From the NCBI RefSeq assembly GCF_000300275.1, contig NZ_AMRN01000005.1:1-64000 (forward strand): a stretch of DNA of 64,000 bases, in the 5' to 3' direction. Origin of the DNA: Thalassospira profundimaris WP0211 (GTDB lineage: Bacteria > Pseudomonadota > Alphaproteobacteria > Rhodospirillales > Thalassospiraceae). This document shows positions 46,347 to 54,959 of the stretch, in pieces; position 1 is the stretch's first letter; every line of letters begins with the position of its first letter. The translations under genes and the position numbers were made by a program. The notes under the pieces were generated by a model, which was given only the letters and a program-made list of their open reading frames with translations, was not told the DNA's origin and did not search any database.

Positions 46347-47564
46347 ATGTCTGTTCAATGGAATGAAATGATCGTCCCCGATGCCCGTGCCCTGCGGGCG
46401 TCTGAAATTCGTGACCTGCTGAAAGTGGCTGAACGGCCAGAGATTATTTCATTTGCCGGTGGCGTGCCCGATCCCAAGCTTTTCCCGCTTGCGACCTTTA
46501 ACAATGTTTATGGCGATCTGACCGGCGATGAGCAGGCCGGGCGTCGCAGCCTGCAATATTCCATCAGTGAAGGCCTGCCCGGGTTGCGGCAATGGATTGC
46601 GGATGATCTGGCGGCGACGGGGGCCGTGCGCGATATTGATAATATCCTGATCACCTGTGGTGCGCAGCAGGGGCTGGATATGCTCGCCCGCCTGTTGCTG
46701 GAGCCGGGGCGCGAGATCGTTCTGGAAAAGCCAAGCTATCTCGGCGCGATGCAGGCCTTTTCAATGCGTCGGCCAAGCTATGTCGGCATTGCCATGGATG
46801 ATGAAGGTCCGGTGATTGCCGAACTTGATGCCGCCTTTACCAAGGGCGCGCGGATTGCCTATCTGTCGCCAGATTTCCAGAACCCGACGGGACGATCCTA
46901 TTCGCTTGATCGCCGTTTGGCGGTGCTGGAGATTGCCCGCAAATACGGCGCGGTGATCCTTGAAGACGCGGCCTATTGCAAGCTTGCCTATGAAGGTGAA
47001 AGCCTGCCGTCGCTTCTAGCACTTGATGACGCCCATGGCGATCCGGATTTCGGAACAGTTATCCAACTGGGCACCTTTTCCAAAACGCTGGCACCGGCCC
47101 TTCGCATTGGCTGGATCACGGCACCGCGGCCAGTGATCAAACAGCTTGTTCTGATGAAGCAGGCAGGGGATCTGCATGTATCAACCATCAATCAGGAAAT
47201 CGCACTGCGTGTCGCATCGAAACTGTTCCCAAGCCATCTGGAAACCCTGCAGGATGCCTATCGCGCCAAACGCGATGTGATGCTGGGCGCGCTTGAGGAC
47301 TTCATGCCCGAAGGTGTCAGTTGGTCGCGCCCGCAAGGGGGCATGTTTGTCTGGTTAACATTGCCCGACAAAATCAACAGCCGCGAACTTCTGATCGATG
47401 CGATGGAGGATGCCAAGGTCGCCTTTGTTCCCGGTCAGGCATTCTTCTGTGATCAAAGCGGGATCAATACCGCGCGCCTGAGCTTTGCCACCGAAAGCAG
47501 CGAACGTATCCGCGATGGTATTGAACGTTTGGCCCTGCTGATCCGGCGCAAGGATAACCAGTAA
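46347..47564 (+). CDS. Class I/II PLP aminotransferase (2-aminoadipate/MocR-like type)
   Basis: A 405-residue fold-type I enzyme. Parts in order are EIISFAGGVPDPKLFPLATF, LITCGAQQGLDMLARLLLEP, YLSPDFQNPTGRSYSLDRRL, and the PLP lysine in LGTFSKTLAPALRIGW, then SRPQGGMFVWLTLP. It resembles 2-aminoadipate or aromatic aminotransferases; the exact substrate is unknown. No helix-turn-helix precedes it, so it is not a MocR regulator. An in-frame TTG at 46,305 would add 14 residues and is less likely. Confidence 0.9.
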   Translation: MSVQWNEMIVPDARALRASEIRDLLKVAERPEIISFAGGVPDPKLFPLATFNNVYGDLTGDEQAGRRSLQYSISEGLPGLRQWIADDLAATGAVRDIDNILITCGAQQGLDMLARLLLEPGREIVLEKPSYLGAMQAFSMRRPSYVGIAMDDEGPVIAELDAAFTKGARIAYLSPDFQNPTGRSYSLDRRLAVLEIARKYGAVILEDAAYCKLAYEGESLPSLLALDDAHGDPDFGTVIQLGTFSKTLAPALRIGWITAPRPVIKQLVLMKQAGDLHVSTINQEIALRVASKLFPSHLETLQDAYRAKRDVMLGALEDFMPEGVSWSRPQGGMFVWLTLPDKINSRELLIDAMEDAKVAFVPGQAFFCDQSGINTARLSFATESSERIRDGIERLALLIRRKDNQ

Positions 47565-47575
47565 GAAAAAAAGAA

Positions 47576-47604
47576 CCCGGCAGCGGGTGGGGAATGCTGC
47601 CGGG
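47576..47604 (-). terminator. Terminator of the cioAB operon
   Basis: The hairpin CCCGGCAG / CTGCCGGG is followed on the minus strand by TTCTTTTTTTC. It ends the leftward oxidase operon about 80 bp after its last small gene, and faces the aminotransferase stop. Confidence 0.85.
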
Positions 47605-47683
47605 TAAAGACCTGCTGTCGGGGGTATGAAGCAGGTCACGGGAGTTTGCATGGGTCAGGTCAGAGGTCAGGGTATGTGCATGG

Positions 47684-47818
47684 TCATGCCTGCCCCATCA
47701 GGGCGCGCAGCAACAAGGATGCTGCGCCAAGGACGACAATCCCGCCGACATAAAGGCCGACAAACCATAGCCATCTGCGGGCTTTTGGGGATTTGAGAGG
47801 TGATTTGAGACTGGCCAT
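47684..47818 (-). CDS. DUF2474 small subunit of bd-type oxidase
   Basis: A 44-residue protein: a basic N-terminus with SLKSPKARR-like composition, then one hydrophobic helix (LWFVGLYVGGIVVLGAASLL) and a short tail. DUF2474 proteins are encoded at the end of CioAB-type oxidase operons and are thought to act like CydX in stabilising the complex. Its ATG shares one base with the cioB stop (TGATG), so translation is coupled. It is easily missed because of its size. Confidence 0.82.
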   Translation of the reverse strand: MASLKSPLKSPKARRWLWFVGLYVGGIVVLGAASLLLRALMGQA

Positions 47819-48816
47819 CAGTGATACCCCTCATCCCCGGTTTTGCCGCGGAACACCCAATAGGCATAGGCGGTGTAAGCCAGAATGATCGGCAGCAGAA
47901 CCACAGCCCCCACCAGCATGAAGGCAAGGCTGTTTTCCGGCGCGGCCGCATCGCGGAAGGTGATCATCGGCGGCACGATATTGGGATAAAGCGTGATCCC
48001 GAAGCCAAGATAACTCAGGAAGAAAATACCCAGCGTGATGCCAAACACGGTCTTTTCACGCTTCTTGACCGCATGCCACAACCAATAGAGCAGACCAACC
48101 GTCACAATCGGGATCGGGGCGAGGTAAAGCATGTTTGGCAATTCAAACCAGCGCTGGGCATAGGCCGGATTAACATAGGTCGTCATCAGCGACACCACGC
48201 CAAGATTGGCCGCCATCCAGATCACGGCCGGTTTGGCGAGACGGCGCAAGTTGCCCTGAAAGTCGCCTTCCATCTTCATGATCAGCCAGCCGGTACCGAG
48301 CAGGGCATAGCCGACGACAACCGCCGTTGCACAGAACACCGAAAACGGGCTCAGCCAATCAAATGCATCGCCAACAAAACGCCCGTTTTCAACCGCAATG
48401 CCTTCGATAAAGCCGCCCAGCATTGCGCCTTGCATCGCGGCTGCGATGATCGATCCGGCGGAAAAGGCAAAGTCCCAGTGTTTCTGGTGGTTCTTGCTTT
48501 TGAACCGGAATTCAAACGCCACACCACGGAAAACAAGGGCGAGCAACATGGTAAAGACCGGAATATAAAACGCTGTCATCAGCAATGAATAGGCCTGCGG
48601 GAAGGCGGCATAAAGCCCACCCCCGCCCAGGATCAGCCAGGTTTCATTGCCATCCCAAACCGGGGCCACGGTATTCATCATCCGGCCGCGATTTTTCGGG
48701 TTCTTGATGAACGGGAACAGGATGCCGATTCCAAGGTCAAAGCCATCCAGCGTGACATAGGCAAAGACGGCAACAGCAATCAGCAGAACCCAGATCAGTT
48801 GATAATCCATGATCAT
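47818..48816 (-). CDS. cioB: Cytochrome bd-type ubiquinol oxidase subunit II (CioB-like)
   Basis: A 332-residue protein with about eight hydrophobic segments. The N-terminus LIWVLLIAVAVFAYVTLDGF and the segment PVWDGNETWLILGGGGLYAAF are characteristic of CydB/CioB. With subunit I it forms the terminal oxidase that reduces oxygen to water at the inner membrane. It overlaps cioA by 4 bp and touches the DUF2474 gene. Confidence 0.95.
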   Translation of the reverse strand: MIMDYQLIWVLLIAVAVFAYVTLDGFDLGIGILFPFIKNPKNRGRMMNTVAPVWDGNETWLILGGGGLYAAFPQAYSLLMTAFYIPVFTMLLALVFRGVAFEFRFKSKNHQKHWDFAFSAGSIIAAAMQGAMLGGFIEGIAVENGRFVGDAFDWLSPFSVFCATAVVVGYALLGTGWLIMKMEGDFQGNLRRLAKPAVIWMAANLGVVSLMTTYVNPAYAQRWFELPNMLYLAPIPIVTVGLLYWLWHAVKKREKTVFGITLGIFFLSYLGFGITLYPNIVPPMITFRDAAAPENSLAFMLVGAVVLLPIILAYTAYAYWVFRGKTGDEGYH

Positions 48817-50201
48817 TCTCCTGCCACAGGCGGATGTGCAGCGGTGGACTGGCGGCCACCGGCCCGCAAGATTTCGGTTTCTTCAGGGATGTGGGCCGAG
48901 CGCGGGTCCTTGATCATGGCGCGCAGGATATAGGCCGTGCCGACCCCGAACACGATGGCATAAACCACCACAAAGGCGATCAGCGATCCGGCAATGGCGG
49001 TCGGGGCGACGGGCGACCCGGCCTCGGACGTTCGCATCAGGCCATAGACCACCCAGGGCTGCCGCCCGACTTCGGTGGTAAACCAGCCGGCCAGAATGGC
49101 AACAAAGCCACTTGGTCCCATCAGAAGGGCAAAGCGATGCAAATAGCCACAGCTATAAAGTTTCTTGCGCAGACGTGCGATGACGCTGGCAATGCCCAGA
49201 AGTGCCATCAAAACACCCAACCCGACCATGATGCGGAACGTCCAGAATACAATCGCCGCATTCGGGCGATCTTCGGGTGCGAAGTCCTTAAGACCGGTGA
49301 TCTTGCCATCCCATTCATGGGTCAGGATCATCGACCCCAGCTTGGGGATTTCGAGCGCGTATTTGGTTTCTTCCTCTTCCATGTCGGGCATGCCAAACAG
49401 GATCAGGGGCGCACCTTCGCGGGTTTCAAAATGCCCCTCCATCGCGGCCACTTTGGCGGGCTGATGTTCAAGGGTATTAAGCCCGTGCAAATCACCGGCA
49501 AAAATCTGGATCGGGCCAAGGATGGCCGCCATCCACATTGCCATGGAAAACATGATTTTGGCCGCCCGGTTTTCGCGATCACGCATCAGATGCCATGCAC
49601 CAACCGCACCAACCACAAGGGCTGTGGTGAGGTAGGCGGCCAGCACCATATGCACCAGACGATACGGGAAGCTTGGATTGAAAATCGCGTCGATCCAGCT
49701 TGAAACAACCGCCCGGCCATTTTCAATCACATAGCCGTCCGGTGTTTGCATCCAGCTATTGGCCGACAAAATCCAGAAGGCCGAGAAAAGCGTGCCAACC
49801 GCAACCATGGTGGTGGCGGTAAAGTGCAGCTTCGGCCCGACACGGTTCAAGCCAAACAGCATGATGCCAAGGAAACCGGCCTCAAGGAAGAAGGCGCTCA
49901 GCACCTCATAGGCCAGAAGCGGGCCGATCACACCGCCGGTAAATTCGGAAAACGGTCCCCAGTTCGTGCCGAACTGATAGGACATCACAATCCCGGATAC
50001 GACGCCCATGCCAAAGGCCAGGGCAAAGATTTTCATCCAGAATTTGTAAAGCGAAAGATAGGTCTCGTCCCTGGTGCGCAGCCAAAGGGCTTCGAGCACA
50101 AACAGGAAGCTTGCCAGTCCGATGGTAAAGGACGGGAAGATAATGTGGAACGAGACGGTGAAGGCAAACTGTATGCGCGCCAATAGTTCTGCATCAAGCA
50201 T
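48813..50201 (-). CDS. cioA: Cytochrome bd-type ubiquinol oxidase subunit I (CioA-like)
   Basis: A 462-residue protein with haem-ligand regions ARIQFAFTVSFHIIFPSFTI (His near residue 19) and the conserved VVSGIVMSYQFGTNW. The Q loop before GRQPWVVYGLMRT is short, and that motif is typical of the cyanide-insensitive CioA branch rather than E. coli CydA. No cydCD genes are adjacent. It likely works at low oxygen or when copper oxidases are inhibited. It is transcribed first, behind an inverted repeat at 50,247-50,262. Confidence 0.94.
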   Translation of the reverse strand: MLDAELLARIQFAFTVSFHIIFPSFTIGLASFLFVLEALWLRTRDETYLSLYKFWMKIFALAFGMGVVSGIVMSYQFGTNWGPFSEFTGGVIGPLLAYEVLSAFFLEAGFLGIMLFGLNRVGPKLHFTATTMVAVGTLFSAFWILSANSWMQTPDGYVIENGRAVVSSWIDAIFNPSFPYRLVHMVLAAYLTTALVVGAVGAWHLMRDRENRAAKIMFSMAMWMAAILGPIQIFAGDLHGLNTLEHQPAKVAAMEGHFETREGAPLILFGMPDMEEEETKYALEIPKLGSMILTHEWDGKITGLKDFAPEDRPNAAIVFWTFRIMVGLGVLMALLGIASVIARLRKKLYSCGYLHRFALLMGPSGFVAILAGWFTTEVGRQPWVVYGLMRTSEAGSPVAPTAIAGSLIAFVVVYAIVFGVGTAYILRAMIKDPRSAHIPEETEILRAGGRQSTAAHPPVAGE

Positions 50202-50246
50202 TGGCAGGGTCCTCTAAGGTGGCGAAGCCTCGGGACAACTCTGCAT

Positions 50247-50343
50247 CTTCCGCAAACGGAAGTGCCCTTTGACGGATGCATGTGTCGGTTTCGGGTGGCG
50301 CATGCACAGGTTGCCCTGTCAGACCGACCATTAGAACCGACAC
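50247..50343. promoter_or_regulatory. Inverted repeats upstream of cioA
   Basis: A perfect palindrome CTTCCG-CAAA-CGGAAG (50,247-50,262) lies 46 bp before cioA. A second pair, GTGTCGGTT (50,282-50,290) and AACCGACAC (50,335-50,343), flanks a 44-bp loop. Either could be a regulator site; no known consensus (Fnr, Anr) is matched. Confidence 0.4.
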
Positions 50344-50407
50344 CAAAATGCTGCATTGCGAATGCGCAATTTACACTTGGAATATTTTTAAATTCGATTG
50401 TTGCGAT

Positions 50408-51304
50408 CTAGGTATTCAGGGGCGAAAGGCACAGCTTCTCCAGCGCCAGCGAACTTTGCGTCTGCTGGCGTTCCTTGTGGCGGAGTACCATGAATTTACG
50501 TGGTGGGATCGGGAAGTTTGCGCGCGCAAGGCGGCCTTGCGCGATCAGCGAGCTGACGGCGAACTGCGAAACGGCGGTGGCGGCGATGCCGTTTTCAACC
50601 GCGGTAATGACGGCCTCGTTGCTGGGTAAGACAAGTGCGGTGCGTAGGCGCGCGGGATCAACGCCCAGATCGCGCAAGGCGGTTTCAAATTCCGATCTGG
50701 TGCCTGAACCGGCTTCGCGCAGGATCCAGTTGGTCTGGGTAACAAGGGCCTGCGGGTTCAGCGCCCGGCCATTGGCCCAAGGGTGATTGGGCGACACAAC
50801 AATCACCAGGGCGTCTTCGGCGACTTCGCGTTTGGCCAGGGCCGGTTCATCAATGTCGCCTTCGATAAAGCCGATATCGGCAGCCCCGCCGCGTACCGCA
50901 TCGGATACGGTTTTGGTGTTGCCAATCGTCAGGCGGATTTCGATGCCGGGATACTGGTCATGGAACTTCATCAGAAACGGCGGCAACCAGTAACTGGCAA
51001 TCGTCTGACTGGCATAAACATTAAGCTCCCCGCGTTGCATGCCGCCCAGTTCAGCCAGCGTCAGTTCGGCCGCCCGCGCGCGGGCCAGCGTTGATTTGGC
51101 TTCATCAAGGAACAGCCGCCCGGTCTGGGTCAGCTCAATCCGCCGTCCCACCCGGTTAAACAGCGCCACACCATAAAAGCCTTCAAGGTTCTTGATCGCG
51201 GAGCTGACGGCCGATGGTGTAAGCCCAATCGCCTCGGCCGCGCGGGTCAGATGTTCGCGTTCGGCAACCGCGACAAAGATCTGAAGCTGTTCGAGTGTCA
51301 TCAT
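50408..51304 (-). CDS. LysR-family regulator (YeiE/CysB-like)
   Basis: A 298-residue LysR protein: N-terminal winged helix (TLEQLQIFVAVAEREHLTRA, AIGLTPSAVSSAIKNLE) and a C-terminal periplasmic-binding-like effector domain (ADIGFIEGDIDEPAL). It diverges from the YeiH-type transporter gene, the arrangement known for E. coli yeiE-yeiH, where YeiE responds to sulfite. The ATG at 51,304 is preferred over an in-frame TTG at 51,316. The likely role is control of the neighbouring gene by a sulfur compound. Confidence 0.9.
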   Translation of the reverse strand: MMTLEQLQIFVAVAEREHLTRAAEAIGLTPSAVSSAIKNLEGFYGVALFNRVGRRIELTQTGRLFLDEAKSTLARARAAELTLAELGGMQRGELNVYASQTIASYWLPPFLMKFHDQYPGIEIRLTIGNTKTVSDAVRGGAADIGFIEGDIDEPALAKREVAEDALVIVVSPNHPWANGRALNPQALVTQTNWILREAGSGTRSEFETALRDLGVDPARLRTALVLPSNEAVITAVENGIAATAVSQFAVSSLIAQGRLARANFPIPPRKFMVLRHKERQQTQSSLALEKLCLSPLNT

Positions 51305-51413
51305 GGTTATGCTCAACTGTTCAATTTAATCGAATGAAATATGAGTTTTTATTCGATGGAAGTAAATGGTTGGGCGTGAGATTTTCTGCCTGTGATCAAA
51401 ACACAGGAAAACC

Positions 51414-52418
51414 ATGTTTTTTTACAGCCACCTCAAACCGATCCTGCCCGGGCTTGCCGTGACCATCTTGGTCGCACTTGCCGCCAAACTGGCCGAACAT
51501 GCCGAGCGTGTGTTGTTCGGGCGTGGCTGGGTGGAAAGTCTGGTTTTTGCCATTCTGATCGGGGTGGTGGTGCGATCGGTGTTTGGATTGGCGCCGCGCT
51601 ATTTTGCCGGGGTTCGGTTTTGTGCCAAGACGGTGCTTGAAATTGCCATTGTACTGCTGGGCGCATCGATCAGCGCGCAGGCCATCGGGTCGGCCGGGGG
51701 CGGGTTGGTTGCGGCCATCATCGCGGTCGTCTGTATCAGCCTGTTTGTCAGCTATCACATTGGCCGTGCGCTTGGTCTTTCCAACCATCTTTCGATGCTC
51801 GTCGCATGCGGCAATTCGATCTGTGGCAATTCGGCAATTGCGGCAACCGCCCCGGTGATTGAGGCACAATCAGATGATGTGGCGGCCTCAATCTCCTTTA
51901 CGGCGGTTTTGGGTGTCTTGTTTGTTTTTGTCCTGCCGATGCTTCATGCCGGACTTGGATTATCAGCAACCCAATATGGGATTTTTTCAGGCCTTACGGT
52001 TTATGCCGTGCCGCAGGTTCTGGCGGCAACCGCACCGGCCGGCACCCTTGCGGTTCAGGTCGGCACACTGGTCAAGCTGATCCGGGTTTTGATGCTGGGG
52101 CCGGTGATCTTTGCGCTGGCTGTGATTGGCGGACGGGCGCGTGAGACGAAGCTTCCGATTGCGCAGGTCGTGCCATGGTTCATCATAGGCTTTATCGCCA
52201 TGATGGTGGCCTGTTCGTTTGATCTGATCCCCGATATTGCCCGCGCGCCGATCAAAACGACCTCGTCATTTCTGACCATCCTTGCCATGGCTGCCCTTGG
52301 ATTGAGTGTTGATATCCGCAATGTCTTGCATGTTGGCGGGCGGGTGGTGATGGCGGCCCTGTTGTCCCTGATGTTTCTCTGTGCCCTTTCGGGGGTGGTG
52401 CTTGTGGTTCTGGCATAA
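51414..52418 (+). CDS. YeiH/UPF0324-family membrane transporter (putative sulfate exporter)
   Basis: A 334-residue protein with about ten hydrophobic segments. The family signatures ARYFAGVRFCAKTVLEIAIV-like, LLGASISAQAIG, CGNSICGNSAIAATAPVIEA and VKLIRVLMLGPVIF are present. Relatives were named sulfate exporters and are linked to taurine or sulfite metabolism, although direct transport data are few. The divergent LysR gene supports regulation by a sulfur oxyanion. Confidence 0.88.
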   Translation: MFFYSHLKPILPGLAVTILVALAAKLAEHAERVLFGRGWVESLVFAILIGVVVRSVFGLAPRYFAGVRFCAKTVLEIAIVLLGASISAQAIGSAGGGLVAAIIAVVCISLFVSYHIGRALGLSNHLSMLVACGNSICGNSAIAATAPVIEAQSDDVAASISFTAVLGVLFVFVLPMLHAGLGLSATQYGIFSGLTVYAVPQVLAATAPAGTLAVQVGTLVKLIRVLMLGPVIFALAVIGGRARETKLPIAQVVPWFIIGFIAMMVACSFDLIPDIARAPIKTTSSFLTILAMAALGLSVDIRNVLHVGGRVVMAALLSLMFLCALSGVVLVVLA

Positions 52419-52423
52419 AAAAT

Positions 52424-52453
52424 GCCCGCTGCCCAAATGGGGAAGCAGCGGGC
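52424..52453. terminator. Terminator between the yeiH-like and DUF779 genes
   Basis: The hairpin GCCCGCTGC / GCAGCGGGC has a T-rich end (ATTTTTTAT) on the minus strand, so it mainly ends the leftward aldehyde dehydrogenase-DUF779 transcript, right at the end of the converging gene. Confidence 0.85.
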
Positions 52454-52588
52454 AAGGGGGAAGAAGCCGCACATGCGCCGGATAAGCTGGCAGCTTCTTA
52501 TGGCGTTTCGCTGGGGGTGGACACCATGGGAGGAGATGTCGGAAACGAAACGCCCGGGTAGATCCAGGATCAAAAAGCGTTGGCTTTG

Positions 52589-52990
52589 CTAAACCGTGAT
52601 TGGTGCCTTTTCTTCATGCGCCTTAAGGGCGTTCCATTCATCGTCGCTAAAGATGCGTGATCGGGTCAGGAAGCGTTTGCCTTCCGGTCCCTCCAGCGAA
52701 AACATGCCGCCACGCCCGTCGACCACATCAATGATCAGTTGGGTATGACGCCAATATTCGAACTGGGCGCGCCCGATATAGAACGGGCTGCCTTCAATCT
52801 CGCCCAGCAATACATCCTGATCACCGGTTTTGAATTCCCCGTCGGGAAAGCACATCGGCGCACTGCCATCGCAACAGCCGCCCGACTGGTGAAACATCAC
52901 CGGCCCGTGGATGTCTTTTAGTTTCCTGATCAGCTCAATCGCGGCATCTGTCGCAACCACCCTGTCAGGCGCGTTTTCTGATCCGTTCAA
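52589..52990 (-). CDS. DUF779 protein linked to aldehyde dehydrogenase
   Basis: A 133-residue protein matching DUF779: GPVMFHQSGGCCDGSAPMC, YIGRAQFEYWRHTQLIIDVV and GGMFSLEGPEGKRFLTRSR. The Cys pair may bind metal. Members usually lie next to an aldehyde or alcohol dehydrogenase; their role is unknown. A TTG at 52,990 has AAGGAGG at ideal distance, while the GTG at 52,996 overlaps that site. It is co-directional with and 72 bp after the aldehyde dehydrogenase. Confidence 0.88.
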   Translation of the reverse strand: MNGSENAPDRVVATDAAIELIRKLKDIHGPVMFHQSGGCCDGSAPMCFPDGEFKTGDQDVLLGEIEGSPFYIGRAQFEYWRHTQLIIDVVDGRGGMFSLEGPEGKRFLTRSRIFSDDEWNALKAHEEKAPITV

Positions 52991-53062
52991 TGTCACCTCC
53001 TTCTTTGCGAAAGGCGACCGGACGCAAGGTTGGCCTCGCGTCCGGCTGTGAAGAGGATCGGA

Positions 53063-54583
53063 TCAGAAGAAGCCCATCGGTTTCGGATCGTAGGAAACCA
53101 GAAGGTTCTTGGTCTGCTGATAGTGGTTCAGCATCATCTTGTGGTTTTCACGCCCGATGCCCGACTGCTTGTAACCGCCAAAGGCCGCATGCGCCGGATA
53201 GAGGTGATAGCAGTTGGTCCACACACGACCGGCCTTGATCTCGCGGCCAAAGCGATATGAACGGTTGGCATCCCGCGTCCAGACACCAGCGCCAAGGCCA
53301 TACAGCGTGTCATTGGCGATATGCAGCGCCTCGGCATCGTCCTTGAACGTGGTGGCCGATACGACCGGGCCAAAGATTTCCTCCTGGAAAATCCGCATGC
53401 GGTTGTGGCCCTTGAAGATGGTCGGCTGGATATAGAAACCGTCCGAAAGATCGCCACCAAGATCGGCCTTGTCACCGCCACACAGGACTTCGGCACCTTC
53501 CTGTTTGCCGATATCCAGATAGGACATGATTTTTTCCATCTGCTCGGTCGAGGCCTGCGCACCCATCATGGTGTCGGTATCAAGCGGGTTGCCCTGTTTG
53601 ATGTTGGCAATGCGCGATAGCACGCTGTCCATGAACTTGTCATAGATGCTTTCCTGAATGATCGCGCGCGACGGGCAGGTGCAAACTTCACCTTGGTTCA
53701 GGGCAAACATTGCCATGCCTTCGGCGGCCTTTTGGCGGAAATCATCGTCCGCCGCCATGATGTCTTCAAAGAAGATGTTTGGCGACTTGCCACCAAGCTC
53801 CAAGGTGACCGGAATGATGTTTTCCGATGCATATTGCATGATCAGGCGACCGGTGGTGGTCTCACCCGTGAAGGCAACCTTGGCCACACGGTTGCTTTGT
53901 GCCAGCGGCTTGCCGGCTTCCACGCCAAAGCCCTGCACAACGTTGACCACACCCGCCGGGATCAGATCGGAAATCAGTTCCATCAGAACACAGATCGATG
54001 CCGGGGTCTGTTCGGCCGGTTTCAGAACAACACAGTTCCCTGCGGCAAGGGCCGGGGCCAGTTTCCAGACCGCCATCAGGATCGGGAAGTTCCAAGGAAT
54101 GATCTGACCGACCACACCAAGCGGTTCATGGAAGTGATAGGCGACCGTGTTGTCGTCAATCTCGCCAAGCGAGCCTTCCTGTGCGCGAATGGCGCCCGCG
54201 AAATAGCGGAAATGGTCAATGGCTAGTGGAATGTCGGCTGCCAGCGTTTCACGCACGGCCTTGCCATTGTCCCAGGTTTCGGCAACTGCCAGCATTTCAA
54301 GATTGGCTTCCATACGATCAGCAATCTTGTTGAGCATATTGGCCCGTTCCGTGACCGAGGTCTTGCCCCAGGCCGGGAAGGCGGCATGGGCGGCATCAAG
54401 TGCCTTTTCAATGTCTGCAGAGCTCGATCGGGCGACTTCGCAGAACGGCTTGCCATTCACCGGCGAGACATTTTCAAAATACTGACCCTTGGCTGGGGCC
54501 ACCCATTCACCGCCAATGAAGTTTTCATAACGGCTTTTGAAGCTGACCTTGCTGCCAGAGTCATTTGGATTCTTGTAGATCAT
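53063..54583 (-). CDS. NAD-dependent aldehyde dehydrogenase (ExaC/AcoD-like)
   Basis: A 506-residue enzyme. Catalytic glutamate is in [16 protein letters not shown] and catalytic cysteine in [14 protein letters not shown]; the NAD site includes [20 protein letters not shown] residues and [13 protein letters not shown]. It most resembles acetaldehyde dehydrogenases induced by ethanol or acetoin. The ATG at 54,583 follows CGGAGGAA; a longer frame upstream crosses the promoter. A sigma-54 promoter precedes it, and the divergent AcoR-like activator probably controls it. Confidence 0.95.
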   Translation of the reverse strand: MIYKNPNDSGSKVSFKSRYENFIGGEWVAPAKGQYFENVSPVNGKPFCEVARSSSADIEKALDAAHAAFPAWGKTSVTERANMLNKIADRMEANLEMLAVAETWDNGKAVRETLAADIPLAIDHFRYFAGAIRAQEGSLGEIDDNTVAYHFHEPLGVVGQIIPWNFPILMAVWKLAPALAAGNCVVLKPAEQTPASICVLMELISDLIPAGVVNVVQGFGVEAGKPLAQSNRVAKVAFTGETTTGRLIMQYASENIIPVTLELGGKSPNIFFEDIMAADDDFRQKAAEGMAMFALNQGEVCTCPSRAIIQESIYDKFMDSVLSRIANIKQGNPLDTDTMMGAQASTEQMEKIMSYLDIGKQEGAEVLCGGDKADLGGDLSDGFYIQPTIFKGHNRMRIFQEEIFGPVVSATTFKDDAEALHIANDTLYGLGAGVWTRDANRSYRFGREIKAGRVWTNCYHLYPAHAAFGGYKQSGIGRENHKMMLNHYQQTKNLLVSYDPKPMGFF

Positions 54584-54648
54584 TTGGGTTCCTCCGAGAT
54601 AACGGGCGATTTGCCGCCCGCATTTTTGATTATGACGATCCGTTACCC

Positions 54649-54663
54649 GCAAAGGTCGTGCCA
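54649..54663 (-). promoter_or_regulatory. Sigma-54 promoter of the aldehyde dehydrogenase operon
   Basis: The minus strand reads TGGCAC-GACCT-TTGC, an exact match to the sigma-54 consensus TGGCAC-N5-TTGC. It lies 66 bp upstream of the start codon and faces a divergent sigma-54 activator gene. Confidence 0.92.
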
Positions 54664-54770
54664 CTTGCCGATTTCGATGGCGCTTTGTCAGAAAGAACCT
54701 GTTTTTCAGATGGTTGCGCGTTCCCGGTTGAGCCGCGGGTTTTGTGCCATCGGCATGACTGGAACAGGGC

Positions 54771-54801
54771 GATTGGGACAAATTGTTCCAAAAATGGAAC
54801 A
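54771..54801. promoter_or_regulatory. Probable upstream activator sites for the AcoR-like protein
   Basis: A perfect inverted repeat TGTTCC-AAAAAT-GGAACA (54,784-54,801) is preceded by a further GGAACA at 54,771 and a GGGACA at 54,775-54,780. They lie about 110-150 bp upstream of the sigma-54 promoter, the usual distance for enhancer sites. Confidence 0.75.
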
Positions 54802-54959
54802 CTCACGGTTTTGCCGGATTTGGCGGGCGAAACTGTTTGGCGTGGGGGACGTCAAATGTGTTACGATTTGGCCTGTGATCGGCTGTGGCAAAAGTCACGC
54901 ACCGGAAAAATCCGGGCCAAAACAATGGCAAAAACACCGACACAAGGGAGATAGCGTCT

